The notes under the pieces: generated by a model
Seen by the model: the letters and a program-made list of their open reading frames with translations, nothing else
Told to the model about the DNA's origin: nothing
Databases searched by the model: none
DNA from: Aphidius gifuensis
Lineage: Eukaryota; Arthropoda; Insecta; Hymenoptera; Braconidae
NCBI RefSeq assembly: GCF_014905175.1
Contig: NC_057788.1
Coordinates: 10,168,001 to 10,232,000 of the forward strand
Direction of reading: 5' to 3'
DNA: 64,000 bases
Made by a program: the position numbers and the translations under genes
Shown: one piece after another, positions 9,902 through 21,517 of the stretch
Position numbering within the stretch: position 1 is the first letter of the stretch
Layout of the letters: every line of letters begins with the position of its first letter

Positions 9902-11117
9902 TACTTTTATTTTCGTTAGGCAAATATCATTTACAAATTTACAATTGTGGTAACAATCACGATATTTGCCATCATTTTAGATCATTTTCATTTATGATCC
10001 TAGAATATAATAATTCATAAAACATGATAATTCGACAGTGTGTTTGGTAACACAGCACATTTGATGTAATTTTAGTTCAGTAGCAAAAAGACCTATCGAT
10101 ATTATTATAACTATTATTATAATATTATTCGTCTGTTTTATTCGACATGAATAGATATGTGTATCGTAAGATAATACACTAGTGCTTACATACTACCATA
10201 AATTAATCAGCTAGTCAACGATTAGAATCATCAGTTGGCATAATTAAATTTTTATTCAAAAAACAAACAAAAGTAAACAACACTCAGACAAGTGGACAGG
10301 TTGTGGACATATTATGCACTGAAAATAAAGTTTAATAAGTTATCAAGATTGTTTCTAAATCGCATGATCGGGCCACGTTTTGGGTTCACAAGAGTGCCTT
10401 TCTAACTATGTTAAAAAAAATATTATAGCGCCCTTTCATGCCTGAAATCTTTTCACTTCACTGGTGCGTCGTAAGTAGTGTGAGTGTTGCCGGCTTATAT
10501 TTGAAAACACTATACATGACGGTCCAAAACCTATTCACCAGTCAAAAACCCCGGAATTTATCTCAATAGATTTTTCTTTTGTTTAAATATATACTCAAAG
10601 TTATTTAAAAAATTATTTGAAATATATATATGGTGGAAATATTTCTCAGCCTTGAGCACCGAACAGACGAAATCCATCAGAAATGTCAATTCGGAAATTA
10701 ATCAACGCGATGGTTAATACTCCGGAAAGCCAGCCACCTTTGTGCAAGTAACGACTCCTACTATTATTTTAAATATTCCTTACATGTTGAAGATCCGCTG
10801 GTGATGAAAAAAAATAGTTAATTAAAATTTAAATAAACGATTTCTATTTTTGTTTGAAATTAAAATGAAATATTTATTATTTAATAAAAAATTGATTATA
10901 TTTAATATTGTTTAAAATACTCTATTCGGTAACAATGTTATGTTATTTTTTTTTTATCTGTACATGTTTAAAATTCACAAATAATTGGCGAGTCATATTT
11001 TTTTTTTGTTCATAAATATATTGTATGAATCATTGAGTTTATATGACGCAATCTTCCATGTCACTACCATACAGAAATATTTATTTGTCATTATGCCTTG
11101 TGTCATTGTGCCTATGT

Positions 11118-11881
11118 GCTGGGGTTGGTTGCTTGGGAACAGATAAGTCTGAATTTAACTCTATTCTTGCTCAATGAAATGTACACCAATTGAGATTATT
11201 TTTTCAAGAATACTCCAAATTATCTGGCCATGATATATCAACTGCAATTGATAATGAATTCTCTGGGCATATTAAAAAAGCTCTCCTTACAATTGGTAAG
11301 TTCTTAAAAACCATTATTACATCATTTTTTAAAATATTTTTATTATTTTCTATTTTTATCGGTAATTCAAACTTGTGTTGGTGATTATCTCGATGAGTCA
11401 TACTTAACTCTTTTTTTTTTTTTAAATAAAAATGTTATCTTTGTTTTGTCATTAACAAAATTATGATAACTATTATTATTATTTTTAAATTCAGTGATTA
11501 ATATTTTAATTCAAATCTTGATATAGATTTATATTTTTTTTTTATGATTTCAGTGGAATGTGTAAAAAATAGTGCTTCGTATTTCGCTGAACAATTAAAC
11601 AAGTCTATGTCTGGAATAGGAACAGAAGACCAGAAATTAATTTTCATCTGTGTTACACGTTCTGAAGTTGACATGGGAGATATTAAAAAAGCCTTTCATC
11701 AAAAATATGGAAAAACTCTTGAAAAACGCATATCAGTGAGTTGGAATTTATCAATCCTAAAAAAAAATCATCTTTTACACCACGACCAGTAATAATGTTA
11801 TTTATTTTCTCTTTAATTGTTTGATTACAGGAGCATACATCTGGTCATTACTCGAAATGTCTTATCGAGCTCATCAGCTAA
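11118..11881 (+). pseudogene. Annexin relic (5' half deleted, nonsense)
   Basis: It retains the end of exon 2 (11,118-11,295; repeat 3, GVGCLGTDKSEFNSILAQ), all of exon 3 (11,554-11,735; MSGIGTEDQKLIFICVTRSE) and exon 4 (11,831-11,881, ending CLIELIS). An arginine codon of locus A has become TGA at 11,175-11,177. Immediately upstream, the annexin upstream sequence (atgtcactaccatacag, ttatgcctt) joins repeat 3 at about 11,098-11,117, so exon 1, the Pro-Tyr tail and repeats 1-2 were removed by one internal deletion. Exons 3-4 are nearly identical to locus A, so the loss is probably recent. Confidence 0.85.
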
Positions 11882-12301
11882 ACACTTTAAATTATCAAAT
11901 ATATTCACTAAAATCAATATGTAACTTTATTTTATTAATTTTCAATTATGTAAATGAAGAAAAAACAAATAAATAATAAATTTGTAATTTATAACAAAAT
12001 ATGTTCAATAACGTTGATGTTGTTCAAAACAAATCATTCTGCTACTAGATGATGAATACTTTTTTTAAATAAACATATTTTTGTACGACTAACAATATAT
12101 ATTTGATAACAGTTTTTGAAATAAGTTTTTTTTATTATTTTCGATGTGTTGAGGTTTGGAAATACAAGTTTAATTGTTCCTTAAGATTAATATTTTATTC
12201 ATTTTCAATTCATCTTTTCAATTTGTAATCGTGCATTCAAACTTACAAAAGTATTCACTTTCGATTACAAATTGGTGGAGTTTAATTAATTATACATCAA
12301 T
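11882..12301. other. Annexin 3' flank and next annexin 5' UTR
   Basis: The first half matches the 3' flank of locus A (gatgttgttcaaaac, ctgctactagatgatgaatac). From about 12,240 it matches annexin 5' UTRs (aaactta caaaag, aattggtggagtttaattaa, tacatcaat). The CRE-bearing promoter portion seems to be missing. Confidence 0.55.
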
Positions 12302-12399
12302 ATGAACGGATAAGGACCTACGGTCCAGTAAGATTTTTAACAATAAAAATATCTATTCTTTTAATTTTTCATAATTTCTATTTGTAATAAAATAAAAAT

Positions 12400-13287
12400 A
12401 TAATAATAAAAAATATAATCGAAAACTAATCTTAAGTAATACGACCAACCAACGACTACCTAAATACTCCGAACAATATTCAAAATAATTAACAGACCAA
12501 GTTGGCTGATTTTATTAACTAATAAAATCAAGCTAAATTTTATCTTTAAAATAAATCCAAACCTGCGCTAAAATTAATTAACTTAATATTTTATAATTAA
12601 TGGAAAGCACGAAATCTGACGAATCGATCACGCCAGAATCTAGTTATAAGAATTAGTCCGCGAAATAAGTGCGACACAGCGACAAGGCCCTTTCTTAAAA
12701 GAGGCCACACGCCCGAAAAGTCGAGCAGTCTGGGAGTCGAGCAGTCGAGTCCAGATGTAGTTCATTCGTCACAGTCAAACCAGTTAATTGGAACTAATCG
12801 AGCTACTGACACACAGTTACGATCGATTAGCACCCAATAATTGCTTTTCTGTATAATTCATTTAATTGACTTAATCAAAATCTCTGCACAAGCACTTAAG
12901 ATTTCTAAGTTTCATTTTCATTTTTCATCAGTATAAAGTATAAACTCAATCTCATTTTTATTACATATGAAGCTCCAGTATATTAAAAAGGTAGTCTTGG
13001 TCAAATTCGTAACTAAAATATAATCATATTGTACTCGCCAAGATTTATAATGTCTTTTGAATATACTCCATATAATTTACAAATTAAAATCAAAAATTGT
13101 GTCTCAGTTTTTATTTAACGTCTAAACCATTATTCTTTATTCCTATCACCTCAAAATTATCCCTTGGTTTTAATCCCGCTTATTGTTACTTAATTGTACA
13201 GGGCAAAACTAAAACTTAAAAATCAAAAGAAGGTAAATTGTGAAAAATTATTATCGTTATTCCACGTTAATTTCCCAATTTATTACA
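12400..13287 (-). repeat. LTR-like arm, minus orientation
   Basis: Read from 13,287 leftward it begins TGTAATAAATTGGGAAATTA. Its first ~300 bp and last ~125 bp are inverted copies of the right arm (16,336-17,055); the middle (about 12,545-12,980) differs. The decayed glycoprotein gene ends about 300 bp before its start on the same strand, the place where a 3' LTR would lie in an env-bearing retroelement. LTR status is inferred from position and the TGT start only. Confidence 0.55.
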
Positions 13288-13596
13288 GAGTTATATAATT
13301 TAAAAATGTAGTGTAGAAAAATTAAACAAAATCTAGCTTTTGATCGATTAGAAAGTTTTAAATAACTAATGTTTGGCTCTTGTTTCGAAATCACTGGATT
13401 TGGTTGGTTCTTCTTCTGCTTTCACTGGTGAGTATGTTTATTGTGGCTGTTGGGTCATGCAATATAGTGAATTAATATATGTATTTTTTTTTTTCTTTAT
13501 TCTAGTAGAAAAAAAGAAGGTGTTTATGTTTTATCCTGAATTTTTAATTATTTCGAGTTTTCATGGAGTGCGTTACCTTTGAGTAGAGTGTCGGCT

Positions 13597-14390
13597 CTAT
13601 TGGTACATATTGCATAACGCTTCTCCTGCAACGATCGCCATATATCCTGGTTGACCCATGAATTGATATGCAAATTCGTCAGGTGTAGTAGCTGCCAATG
13701 TGAGACTTGTTTTCAATAATTTTCTTTCTAATCGACAATCGCTTTCTGAAAAATTAAAATATAAATCATTCATTTGGGTTCTGACCCAACGCTCTACATA
13801 TACAAATTTACTGTCTATATAAGTGAATAGATCATGGGCGTCTTTTGATTGAGTTATTAATATATCTGTGTTCTCAGAATTCGGCATAATAACCGATTTA
13901 GAATGTTCAGTTTTAAGACCGACTGCGCCACATTCTCTTATTTCTCCTTTTGTTTTTAATGAAAAACTGTGTCCGTTACTACTTACTGAATAAATAGTAC
14001 CTTCTTTACTTACTAATACTGTTGCTGTACCTTTATAGATTTGTATATATCTATTTGGATTACAACATCGTTTAAAATAGGATAGTTATCCCAAAAAGAA
14101 TAACCGCCTTGTGAATCTATACATGATTCAGTGCTCATCTAGCAGGAGGTGCTCGAAGTCACATAGATCTTGTCCTGGTTTGTATTAACTCTATTGCGAC
14201 CCAGAACAGTCACCATCCGCATTCGAGTGGCCTGCCAGTGTAACTGGTCTATGATTAATCATGTTTGGCTTTAATCCGTCTACAATTGCACCAGCAATTT
14301 GTATTGTGCCATAGTTATGTAAAGTTAAACACGTGTCTCGACTGATCGTTGTTAACCACTGAGACATAATCAATTAATAAAAAAAAACAA
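13597..14390 (-). pseudogene. Decayed viral glycoprotein relic (chuvirus-like or retroelement env)
   Basis: Three open stretches in changing frames on the minus strand form the outer part of a viral surface glycoprotein: about 14,373-14,191; a cysteine-bearing piece around 14,120-14,050; and a long piece from about 14,070 to 13,597. The long one holds a helical segment, then the phrase CRLERKLLKTSLTLA followed by PDEFAY and a GxPGY turn. To me this recalls glycoproteins of chuviruses, which have also been captured as envelopes by insect BEL/Pao retroelements. Frame changes and stops make it non-functional; coding-like codons also continue out of frame past 13,597. Family assignment is from memory of the motif and is only moderately sure. 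No polymerase or nucleoprotein gene accompanies it. Confidence 0.55.
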
Positions 14391-16335
14391 TACAAGTAAA
14401 TATTATTTTTTAAGTTATTATCATTATTGCTAGGCTATAACAAAACTATATGCCAAGTATCAAGTAGATTCATTAATTATTAACAAAGATATGACGAGTT
14501 AGACCTGGAAAAATAATGTTTTTTTCCAAAAAAAAAACATTAAACTTTATTTTTTAATTCATTAAATAATTGTAATTGAATATAATTTATTTGAAAGAAA
14601 ATATGTCATTTTCGATTCTTCACATAAAGATATTTTTTTTTTTTTTTTAAATCATTTTGAAATTTTCATAAATTTAACGCGAACAACGTCGCGTTTCATG
14701 GATCTTCGAGCGCTCGTGCCTTTCTTGCACACAGACACTCAATTGTCTATGAAAATTGTAAAAATGTAGATATACAAAGTGCTTGTTAGCTTTGTAAAAA
14801 TCAATTGTAATATTTGTTAAATGTTGAAAATTGACTGTGTTGTCAATTTGTTATTTAGTAATTGTTTATGAAAAATTGTAAAATTCAAACTGCATGGTTT
14901 GTTTCATTGTAATAATAATTTAAATCAATTTTCAAATGAGTTATTAGAATGTTATTTAATAATTATAGTTTATTTATTTTGTTGGTGGTAAAGAGAAATG
15001 TATTCATTATTTATCTTTCGTGAAAATTAATTATCACCTATAGTTGTATGGTGAATTAGTTTATTGATTCTTTATTCATTCTGATGATAACACAAAATTA
15101 TCGACCAATTGTCATTATCAATGGTAAAACAGATTTATCGATCTATATTTTTTTTTTAATTTAATGGTAACTACTAGTTTTACGCGACCTGTCTTTTTGT
15201 TGTACCAATTTGTATGTTTTGTTCACTCATTTACTTGTTTTGTGGTGTGTACTGAATAGTTTTCTATATTAATTACACATATCATGCAAGTTACATATTC
15301 TCAAGTACTTAATATTTTATTATATATTTCTTTATAAAAAAGAAAGAATTAATTTTTTTTTATAAATATATTTTTTTGAAATTTACTATTTTAAATTTTT
15401 GTTGTGTTAAGTTTCTTTTTTTTTTTTTGAAAATTAAATTATTATTAGTGAGTAGTTATCTTTATGAAAGGGATGTTGATATTTTTTTTTTTTTTTAGGG
15501 GGGTTAGGAGGGGTTGCTTACTCACATCCTCTTTTTTTTTTTATCTTGTGACTAATTGCTGATGATTAATTCGATTGGTTGTGTCTCCGTTCTTCGTTAC
15601 GTGTCGAAATTCAATATTTCAACGGTTTGCTTATCTGAATTGGTGACGAGTTTTTATTTTTTTGTTTATGATTTTGGTTTATTCGATCGGATGTTTGGTC
15701 ATTTGTTTATTCTACCGATTCTTGTTACCTCTTTTTTCGTTTATTGAAATATATTATTTGGGTTTTAGAGTTTTATTTTATTACTCTTTTTATTTTGTAT
15801 TTCTATATTTCTAGACATAACTTCTCGTGACATAAAAAATTTTATTACTTCTCTTTTTATATATTATATTTTTCTATCTTCTTTTTTCTCTTTCTGTGTT
15901 ATATTTTTCATCTCTTTAAACGTTCAATTTTTACTTCGTTATTTTTGTTTTTATATTTTTAAGTCCACGTACTATTCTGAATAGCATAGGTACGTTTGCG
16001 CGTCGGGTTACCTACTTGGGCCCGCGACTTGTTGCCTTCTACGCGTTATACGTATATATAAATCGCGGAATATATAGGTATATTGATTTTATTATTATTA
16101 TTTTTTTTTTTTTGAATATATATATTTTTTGTTAAATTTGCGTATTTTACTTTATTGTTCATTTTTGTTTTATTATTTTTTTTTTATTAGAGAGAAATTA
16201 GTTTTATTTTTATTTAATAATTTTATGAAGACTGTAATTTTATTTTATCAAAAAGACTGTGATTCTATATATATTTTTATTTTATCACCACGCGTTATCC
16301 CTAAAAAATCAAGCCAAAAAACGGACGAGCCCCCA
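14391..16335. other. AT-rich interior of the foldback, no gene seen
   Basis: Long poly-T and poly-A tracts and no open frame with coding character. A GC-richer island at about 15,960-16,080 (ccacgtactattctgaatag, gggttacctacttgggcccg) has no match elsewhere in the window. Confidence 0.4.
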
Positions 16336-17055
16336 TGTAATAAATTTGGAAATTAACGTGGAATAACGATAATAATTTTTCACAATTTACCTTCTTTTGA
16401 TTTTGAAGTTTTAGTTTTGCCCTGCACAATTAAGTAACAATAAGCGGGATTAAAACCAAGGGATAATTTTGAGGTGATAGGAATATAAAGAATAATGGTT
16501 TAGACGTTAAATAAAAACTGAGACACAATTTTTGATTTTAATTCGTAAATTATATGGAGTATATTCAAAAGACATTATAAATCTTGGCGAGTACAATATG
16601 ATTATATTTTAGTTACGAATTTGACCAAGACTACCTTTTTAAGAAATTCCCGATGAATTTACGTTAATAAAATAGATTAAGTACTTGATAATTTTTGACA
16701 ATTATAATTACGGCACTTGAATAATAAATTTGGTAATTACTTACATTTGTATGAAGAAAAAATGTACTACAATTGGATTGAATTTTATTTGACCAAAACG
16801 TGGAAAGCGGACTCTGACTGTGCGACCAGGACTCCATTTGTTTTTCTGGAGGACTTTATGCTCGACTAACTGCTTCCTGGGCGTTTTGTTGGTGATTCAA
16901 CCGCTGCTGTTCGACTCTGCGGTGGCTGATTTTATTGGATTAATAAATCAACCAACATTATATTAGTATTATTTTTGAGTATTGTTCGGAGTATTTAGGT
17001 AGTCGTTGGTTGGTCGTATTACTTAAGATTAGTTTTCGATTATATTTTATAAAAA
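16336..17055 (+). repeat. LTR-like arm, plus orientation
   Basis: Begins TGTAATAAATTTGGAAATTA and is the inverted partner of 12,400-13,287 at both ends (aacgtggaataacgataata; ttaggtagtcgttggttggt), with an unlike middle (16,646-16,920). Two solo arms facing each other are not one ordinary retrotransposon; nested insertion or inversion is needed. Confidence 0.55.
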
Positions 17056-17673
17056 ACAATACATAGATAAAATAGTTTGTATTTTTCTTGATGCAATGGA
17101 ATATATTTATTTTGCAACTTATTGTTGTAGTAATGTTAAAATGTATTTCAAACTAGATTCATAAAATTGGTTACGTTCAGAATTTTATAATTTTTTTGTT
17201 GGTATGCATGTAATAAATGGTGTAGTTCACACTGAGATTAATGACGGGCCTTATTTTGGTTGTTGAGGTCTGTTCATTACGGTTAGATGGCGCGTATACA
17301 TACGCGTTACACACACACGCATACAAATGTTAAATTTATATATATTTGGAATAGCTGGACACCACTATACTCAATCGTACAACTCTCTATTTGGAATTTT
17401 CTTCCTATAGATATAAGTGTACGTTATAGATTATAAAAAAAAATAATGGTGATTTACATCCCCTCTAATAATAGCGTTAATAAATTTTTCTTTTATTTGT
17501 TCGATTACAGAAGAATTCATCTGGTGATTACAAAAATTGTCTCATAGAGCTCATCAGCTTGAACCCTAGAAATTATTATTATTGGATAACAATATTTTTC
17601 GTAATATGCTTATTTCTCGAGAAGCTAAGCAGATTAACAATTAAATTTTTTAATAATGTCACTAAAACCGATA

Positions 17674-18499
17674 AGGTGAATGTCTCTGTTGTGGAACGCT
17701 TAACAAACTGATCTCGTGTTTTATTCGTTTTTAAAAATTCCTATCAGTAAATTTCCAATTTTTTTTTTCCCTCAGCTACTATAGAATGTAATTAACATAT
17801 GTTAATTTTTTTTTCATTAAATAATAATTGAAAACACATAAATTAATTTTTTTTTAATAATTCATTTATGTCCCTGTTGTGGAACGCCAAATTTTCACTT
17901 GTCCCAAATGTTGACATCTCAAAGACCCAGTTATGGACAGGCAAAAGTAAAATAGTATTAGTATCAAATATTTTTTATGCATACCAATGCATACAAAGAA
18001 AATTGAAAACAACTGAATATTTTAGGTAAAACACATAATTATTGACACCTGGACAAGGCTGAATTTGTGTCCCAGTTATTAGACTATTCATTAATAAATA
18101 TTAATATATATTTAAAAAAAAAATTAATTATTTAAATGAATAAAGCATACTTTTATTTATAATATAAAACTAATTAAATAATTTTTTTCCACTTGCATAT
18201 TGAAACATTTAACTCAATAACGTTGTACTCGCTCTACCTATGACACTAAGAATTGCCACAAAATTCCACAAAATTATGCTTGGAAGCGAGCACCAATTTT
18301 TATAAAAATAATTAAAATATTTATAATAATAAAATGTTATTGATTTTGACTCTGAGTGTTGAAGAATTAATTAAATTATCGATAATGAATATTGCAAAAA
18401 CGATTTGTTGAGTAGAGAATAAGTTATTTATTTTTTTACATGGAAAAAAAGAGAAATGACGAACAATAGGTACAGTGTCCACAACAGGGACATTCACCT
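17674..18499. mobile_element. 826-bp MITE with TA target duplication (Tc1/mariner-type)
   Basis: Ends are AGGTGAATGTCTCTGTTGTG and its complement CACAACAGGGACATTCACCT, 22 bp with one mismatch. TA flanks both sides (17,672-17,673; 18,500-18,501). The related dead annexin at 50.6 kb shows the empty site (cgatatctta). No transposase frame is seen. An internal gtccctgttgtggaacgcc at 17,870 repeats the end motif. Confidence 0.8.
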
Positions 18500-18501
18500 T
18501 A

Positions 18502-19155
18502 TCTGATATTATTTTATTTATTTCTAGTTTTGTAAATGAAACAAAAATTAATAAATATTAATTTTGTAATTTAACAAAATGATTACAGACTTATTTTAAT
18601 GTACATTTATTAATGAATATTTTAGAATTAATTTTAAAAATTTACACAATCATTTACTTGTATGGGAATTAGTCCAAAAACATCATGAACTTATCGAAAA
18701 TATTTTTTCTATGATATCCCAGATATAGAAGTCATTGATATTATAAAAAAAAAAGATAGCAAATTTTTAAATAAAATTAAAATATTTTATTAATTACTAC
18801 TAAACTTGATTTTATTGTAAGCTATCACAAGGTCAAAGTTCTTAAAACTAACATAAGTTCAATGTACATGTATTATTTAATTAAAACATAATGATTCGTT
18901 GATAATTGATAAATAATTAATTCAAATATTATGTAATAATTAAGTTAAATACTATTAATATTGATTGTTATTATTTTTTTAATTAACAAACCTACTTGAG
19001 ACAATTTATTGATAATTTTATCTCCATAAAGCTAGTAGATTATAAAATGAAATTTATAAATCTGGTGCAGTACATCATTAACTATTTCGAGTTTTATGTG
19101 TTGTGTAATATTTGTTAAATAATAAAAAAATTGTGTATATAGAAATAAGTTGAAA
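18502..19155. other. Intergenic, AT-rich
   Basis: The first ~90 bp continue the annexin 3' flank (tttgtaatttaacaaaatg). The rest is AT-rich. A short open stretch around 18,660-18,725 (WELVQKHHELIENIFSMIS) is too short to assign. Confidence 0.4.
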
Positions 19156-19778
19156 TGAAAATATTATTTAATATTTTAGTGTTATTTTTTTTAATAATTG
19201 AGATTGATAATATTGTGTTGGATATAGAATCCTTGGAGTATTTCCATTAAATGCAAAAAGTCATTTTAAAATGTTTGAGAGATTAATGAAAGGTCTCGTT
19301 GAACGTGGACATCAAGTAGATGTTATTAGCAGTTTACCACTTGATACACCAATAAAAAATTATACAGATATTGTATTAGATCCAAAAAGTTCTGAACATA
19401 TATTGATGAATTTATTTATGATCTTCTTCTTGTGTATAATAGTATGATTCAGTTTGAAATGATTGCAACTATGGTTGGAAACGACGTTTGTGATGGTATT
19501 TTAAAAAATTCTAAAGTTCGAGATATCATTAATAATCCCCGAAAAAATCCACCGTATGATTTAATCATCATGGAAGTATGTATATATAAATTATCCATTA
19601 AAATTTAAGGTTTTTAATTTAGTTGGGTTTGTTTATAGTTGTTTGCTAGTAATTGTTTTATGGCATTTGGAAATAAATTAAATATACCAGTAATTGCAGC
19701 AAGCTCATCATTTTGGCCATGGTCATCAGCCATGATTGGAAATCCTGATAATTTAGCTATAACAAAAAATATTTTTTT
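19156..19778 (+). pseudogene. UDP-glycosyltransferase N-terminal fragment, frameshifted
   Basis: It begins with a signal-peptide-like stretch (MKILFNILVLFFLIIEI), then in another frame RILGVFPLNAKSHFKMFERL and GLVERGHQVDVISSLPL, typical of insect UGT N-terminal acceptor-binding domains. A second frame change near 19,415 precedes MVGNDVCDGILKN and PPYDLIIME. An intron (19,576-19,638) leads to FMAFGNKLNIPVIAASSSFW. The sequence stops matching a UGT at about 19,770, where block copy 2 begins; the sugar-donor-binding half and membrane anchor are absent. UGTs conjugate small molecules in the ER lumen. This one is dead. Confidence 0.8.
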
Positions 19779-20263
19779 ACATACAATACTCAAATAAAAC
19801 ACATCAAAATTAAAAAAAAAAAAAATCATAATTATCACAATCAATAAACTTCTTTAAATCAACTTGTTTATAAATTATTTACTTGCAAAATAATTGTAAA
19901 TAAAAATATATTAGAGACTATTACAGTTACAAGTAATATAATAATTAATTGTTCAAAGCAACAAGAGCCTTTGCAACTTTACTTGACTCAATAATAATTA
20001 AATTTAAAGAAATAAGATCCTACCTTTTCAGCTGATGTTATTCTATCCAGTCGTTGGAGTGAATCCCGAGCAGTCCATATTGTACCAGCAGGGCATCAGC
20101 AGCAGCAGATTAAATGCCATTTACTTTTACCACATCTTTAGGAGAACAATAACTTAATTCTCTGTTTATCAATTAATTAAAATTTGTTTTAAATAACTCA
20201 ATAATACCAAAAAATATTGATGAAAAAATTTGAATAATAATTCAATCTATCATAATTAATTGA

Positions 20264-20335
20264 GTGTCCGGATGCAATAACATGCTGAGCGCTTGGAGAT
20301 CCATAATGCACTCAGTATGTAACTGCATCCGGACC
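20264..20335. other. Hairpin H1 (block copy 2)
   Basis: Outer stem GTCCGGATGCA/TGCATCCGGAC is perfect, and the inner stem pairs acatgctgag with ctcagtatgt. About 70 nt, precursor-like. Differences from copy 1 at the stem base (CTGATGCA/TGCACCCGG there, CGGATGCA/TGCATCCG here) improve pairing. Confidence 0.5.
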
Positions 20336-20626
20336 GTTAATTGCTTAATAATAAGCTGTGTTTATATTTAAATTAATTTTTAATTTTATCAAACTATTGA
20401 TCATTATTAAAAATATATATGGGTCGCTGAACAACATCTTAAACCTATAGCTGGTAGCGTACTGCATTATGGTAAAATATTTTCTATAGAGTTCTGTAGC
20501 GACTACAATTTTTGTTATGCCGAAGGCTAGCAACACAAACTCACCAAAGAAACGCTGATCCCTATTCTACCATAATTCAAAAAATCGTTGCACTTTGCAA
20601 CTTGAATTGAATTTAAATATATTTTG

Positions 20627-20729
20627 ATGACACTAGGGACAGTGGGAATGATGTGTGGATTGTCAGAGCGTATCAGGGGCAGTGCGCTTTTAGAAATTCA
20701 CACATTATTTCCACTGTTCTTAGTGTCAT
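20627..20729. other. Hairpin H2 (block copy 2)
   Basis: ATGACACTAGGGACAGTGGG pairs with the complement ending CACTGTTCTTAGTGTCAT; the stem continues through atgatgtgtg/cacacattat. Confidence 0.55.
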
Positions 20730-20798
20730 TTAATTTACACCGATAACTTAATGAAGATGTAATCGAAAACAGCAATACTGACTGTATAATACTCAAAG

Positions 20799-21047
20799 TC
20801 AACAACTAGTAAACCATACTCTCATTTTTAAGGCACAGTTTCTTACCCTCCATCCATGCTTCACGGTATCTCGAATTATCATCAACAAATGTCGAACCAA
20901 TTTTACAGTATAAAATTCTAAAAGTACCAGATTAAAATATTGATCGTCCAATAGGCTAGTACCTTCACGGACATCATCAGTATCATCAGTATTAACAACA
21001 ATATTACGATCAAGATCATCAACAAAATCAAAAGTTACCGTGGTGGA
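20799..21047 (-). pseudogene. Exon-like pieces of an unrecognised minus-strand gene (block copy 2)
   Basis: An open minus-strand frame reads VTFDFVDDLDRNIVVNTDD, TDDVREGTSLLDD, QYFNL. In another frame, further along, STFVDDN..RYREAWMEG is followed by a gtaag donor. Both phrases have counterparts in block copies 1 and 3. The acidic phrases are not a family I recognise. Confidence 0.35.
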
Positions 21048-21460
21048 AATATTTCTCCGGCTCTTCAATACTTTTTCTATAACTATTCTCCACCGTTTCT
21101 CCACTTTTCTCACCTTCTTTTAAAATGACTTTTGTATTATCCATAGCTATTATTTAAAATATATTTCTTGTATTTTATTTTAATTTTGTGATTTATATCT
21201 CTTTTTATTTCTCCATCAACTATTAAAGTGATTCAGGTAGACAATTTTTATGTGTAGATAGACAGAAAAAATTCATATGCAATGATAAAAATAAAATGTT
21301 TGCTTACAATTCAATAATATATTTTATGGACATACCAAGTTTTTTAGTAGTTTATATAATTATATATATACGTATAATTAAATATATACTTACTATTCAC
21401 AGGTATAATTACTGTTTGTATACACTCAAATTGCTGAATGTTGTTTGAACAATAAAAGTA

Positions 21461-21516
21461 GATTATATTGTTATCCAAGAATTATCAGTAATAAACCTTG
21501 GATAACGATATTATCT
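21461..21516. other. Hairpin H3 (block copy 2)
   Basis: Arms gattatattgttatccaag / cttggataacgatattatc around the loop aattatcagtaataaac. Immediately right of it lies the TA target of the inserted element. Confidence 0.5.
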
Positions 21517-21517
21517 A

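Larger units (their letters stand above)
8247..11098. repeat. Segmental block, copy 1
   Basis: Colinear with 19,779-23,281, and in part with 27,165-28,425. Shared landmarks in order: acatacaatactcaaat; a Gln-codon-like cagcagcagcag stretch; hairpin H1; hairpin H2; exon-like minus-strand pieces; the GGTGGAAATATTTC core; hairpin H3; cgggccacgttttgggttcac; ttatgcctt at the right end. Copy 1 lacks the 577-bp THAP-type element of copy 2. No intact gene is present. Confidence 0.8.
12302..17711 (+). pseudogene. Dead annexin locus split by an LTR-like foldback (exon 1 and last exon remain)
   Basis: Exon 1 (12,302-12,327) starts ATG AAC GGA but the fourth codon is TAA (12,311-12,313). Intron 1 begins normally (gtaaga) and is broken near 12,400 by the foldback structure. 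On the far side, annexin intron 3 (from about 17,440) leads to an acceptor and last exon at 17,511: SSGDYKNCLIELISLNPRNY, as in loci B and C, but running on through YYYWITIFFVICLFLEKL, a hydrophobic tail, instead of stopping. A TA-flanked element at 17,674 interrupts the final codons, so the present stop (17,709-17,711) lies inside that element; without it the frame would end a codon or two later. Exons 2 and 3 are gone. Confidence 0.75.

Noticed and set aside
12400..17055. A single complete LTR retrotransposon
   Set aside because: The two LTR-like arms face each other instead of pointing the same way, and no gag or pol is present.
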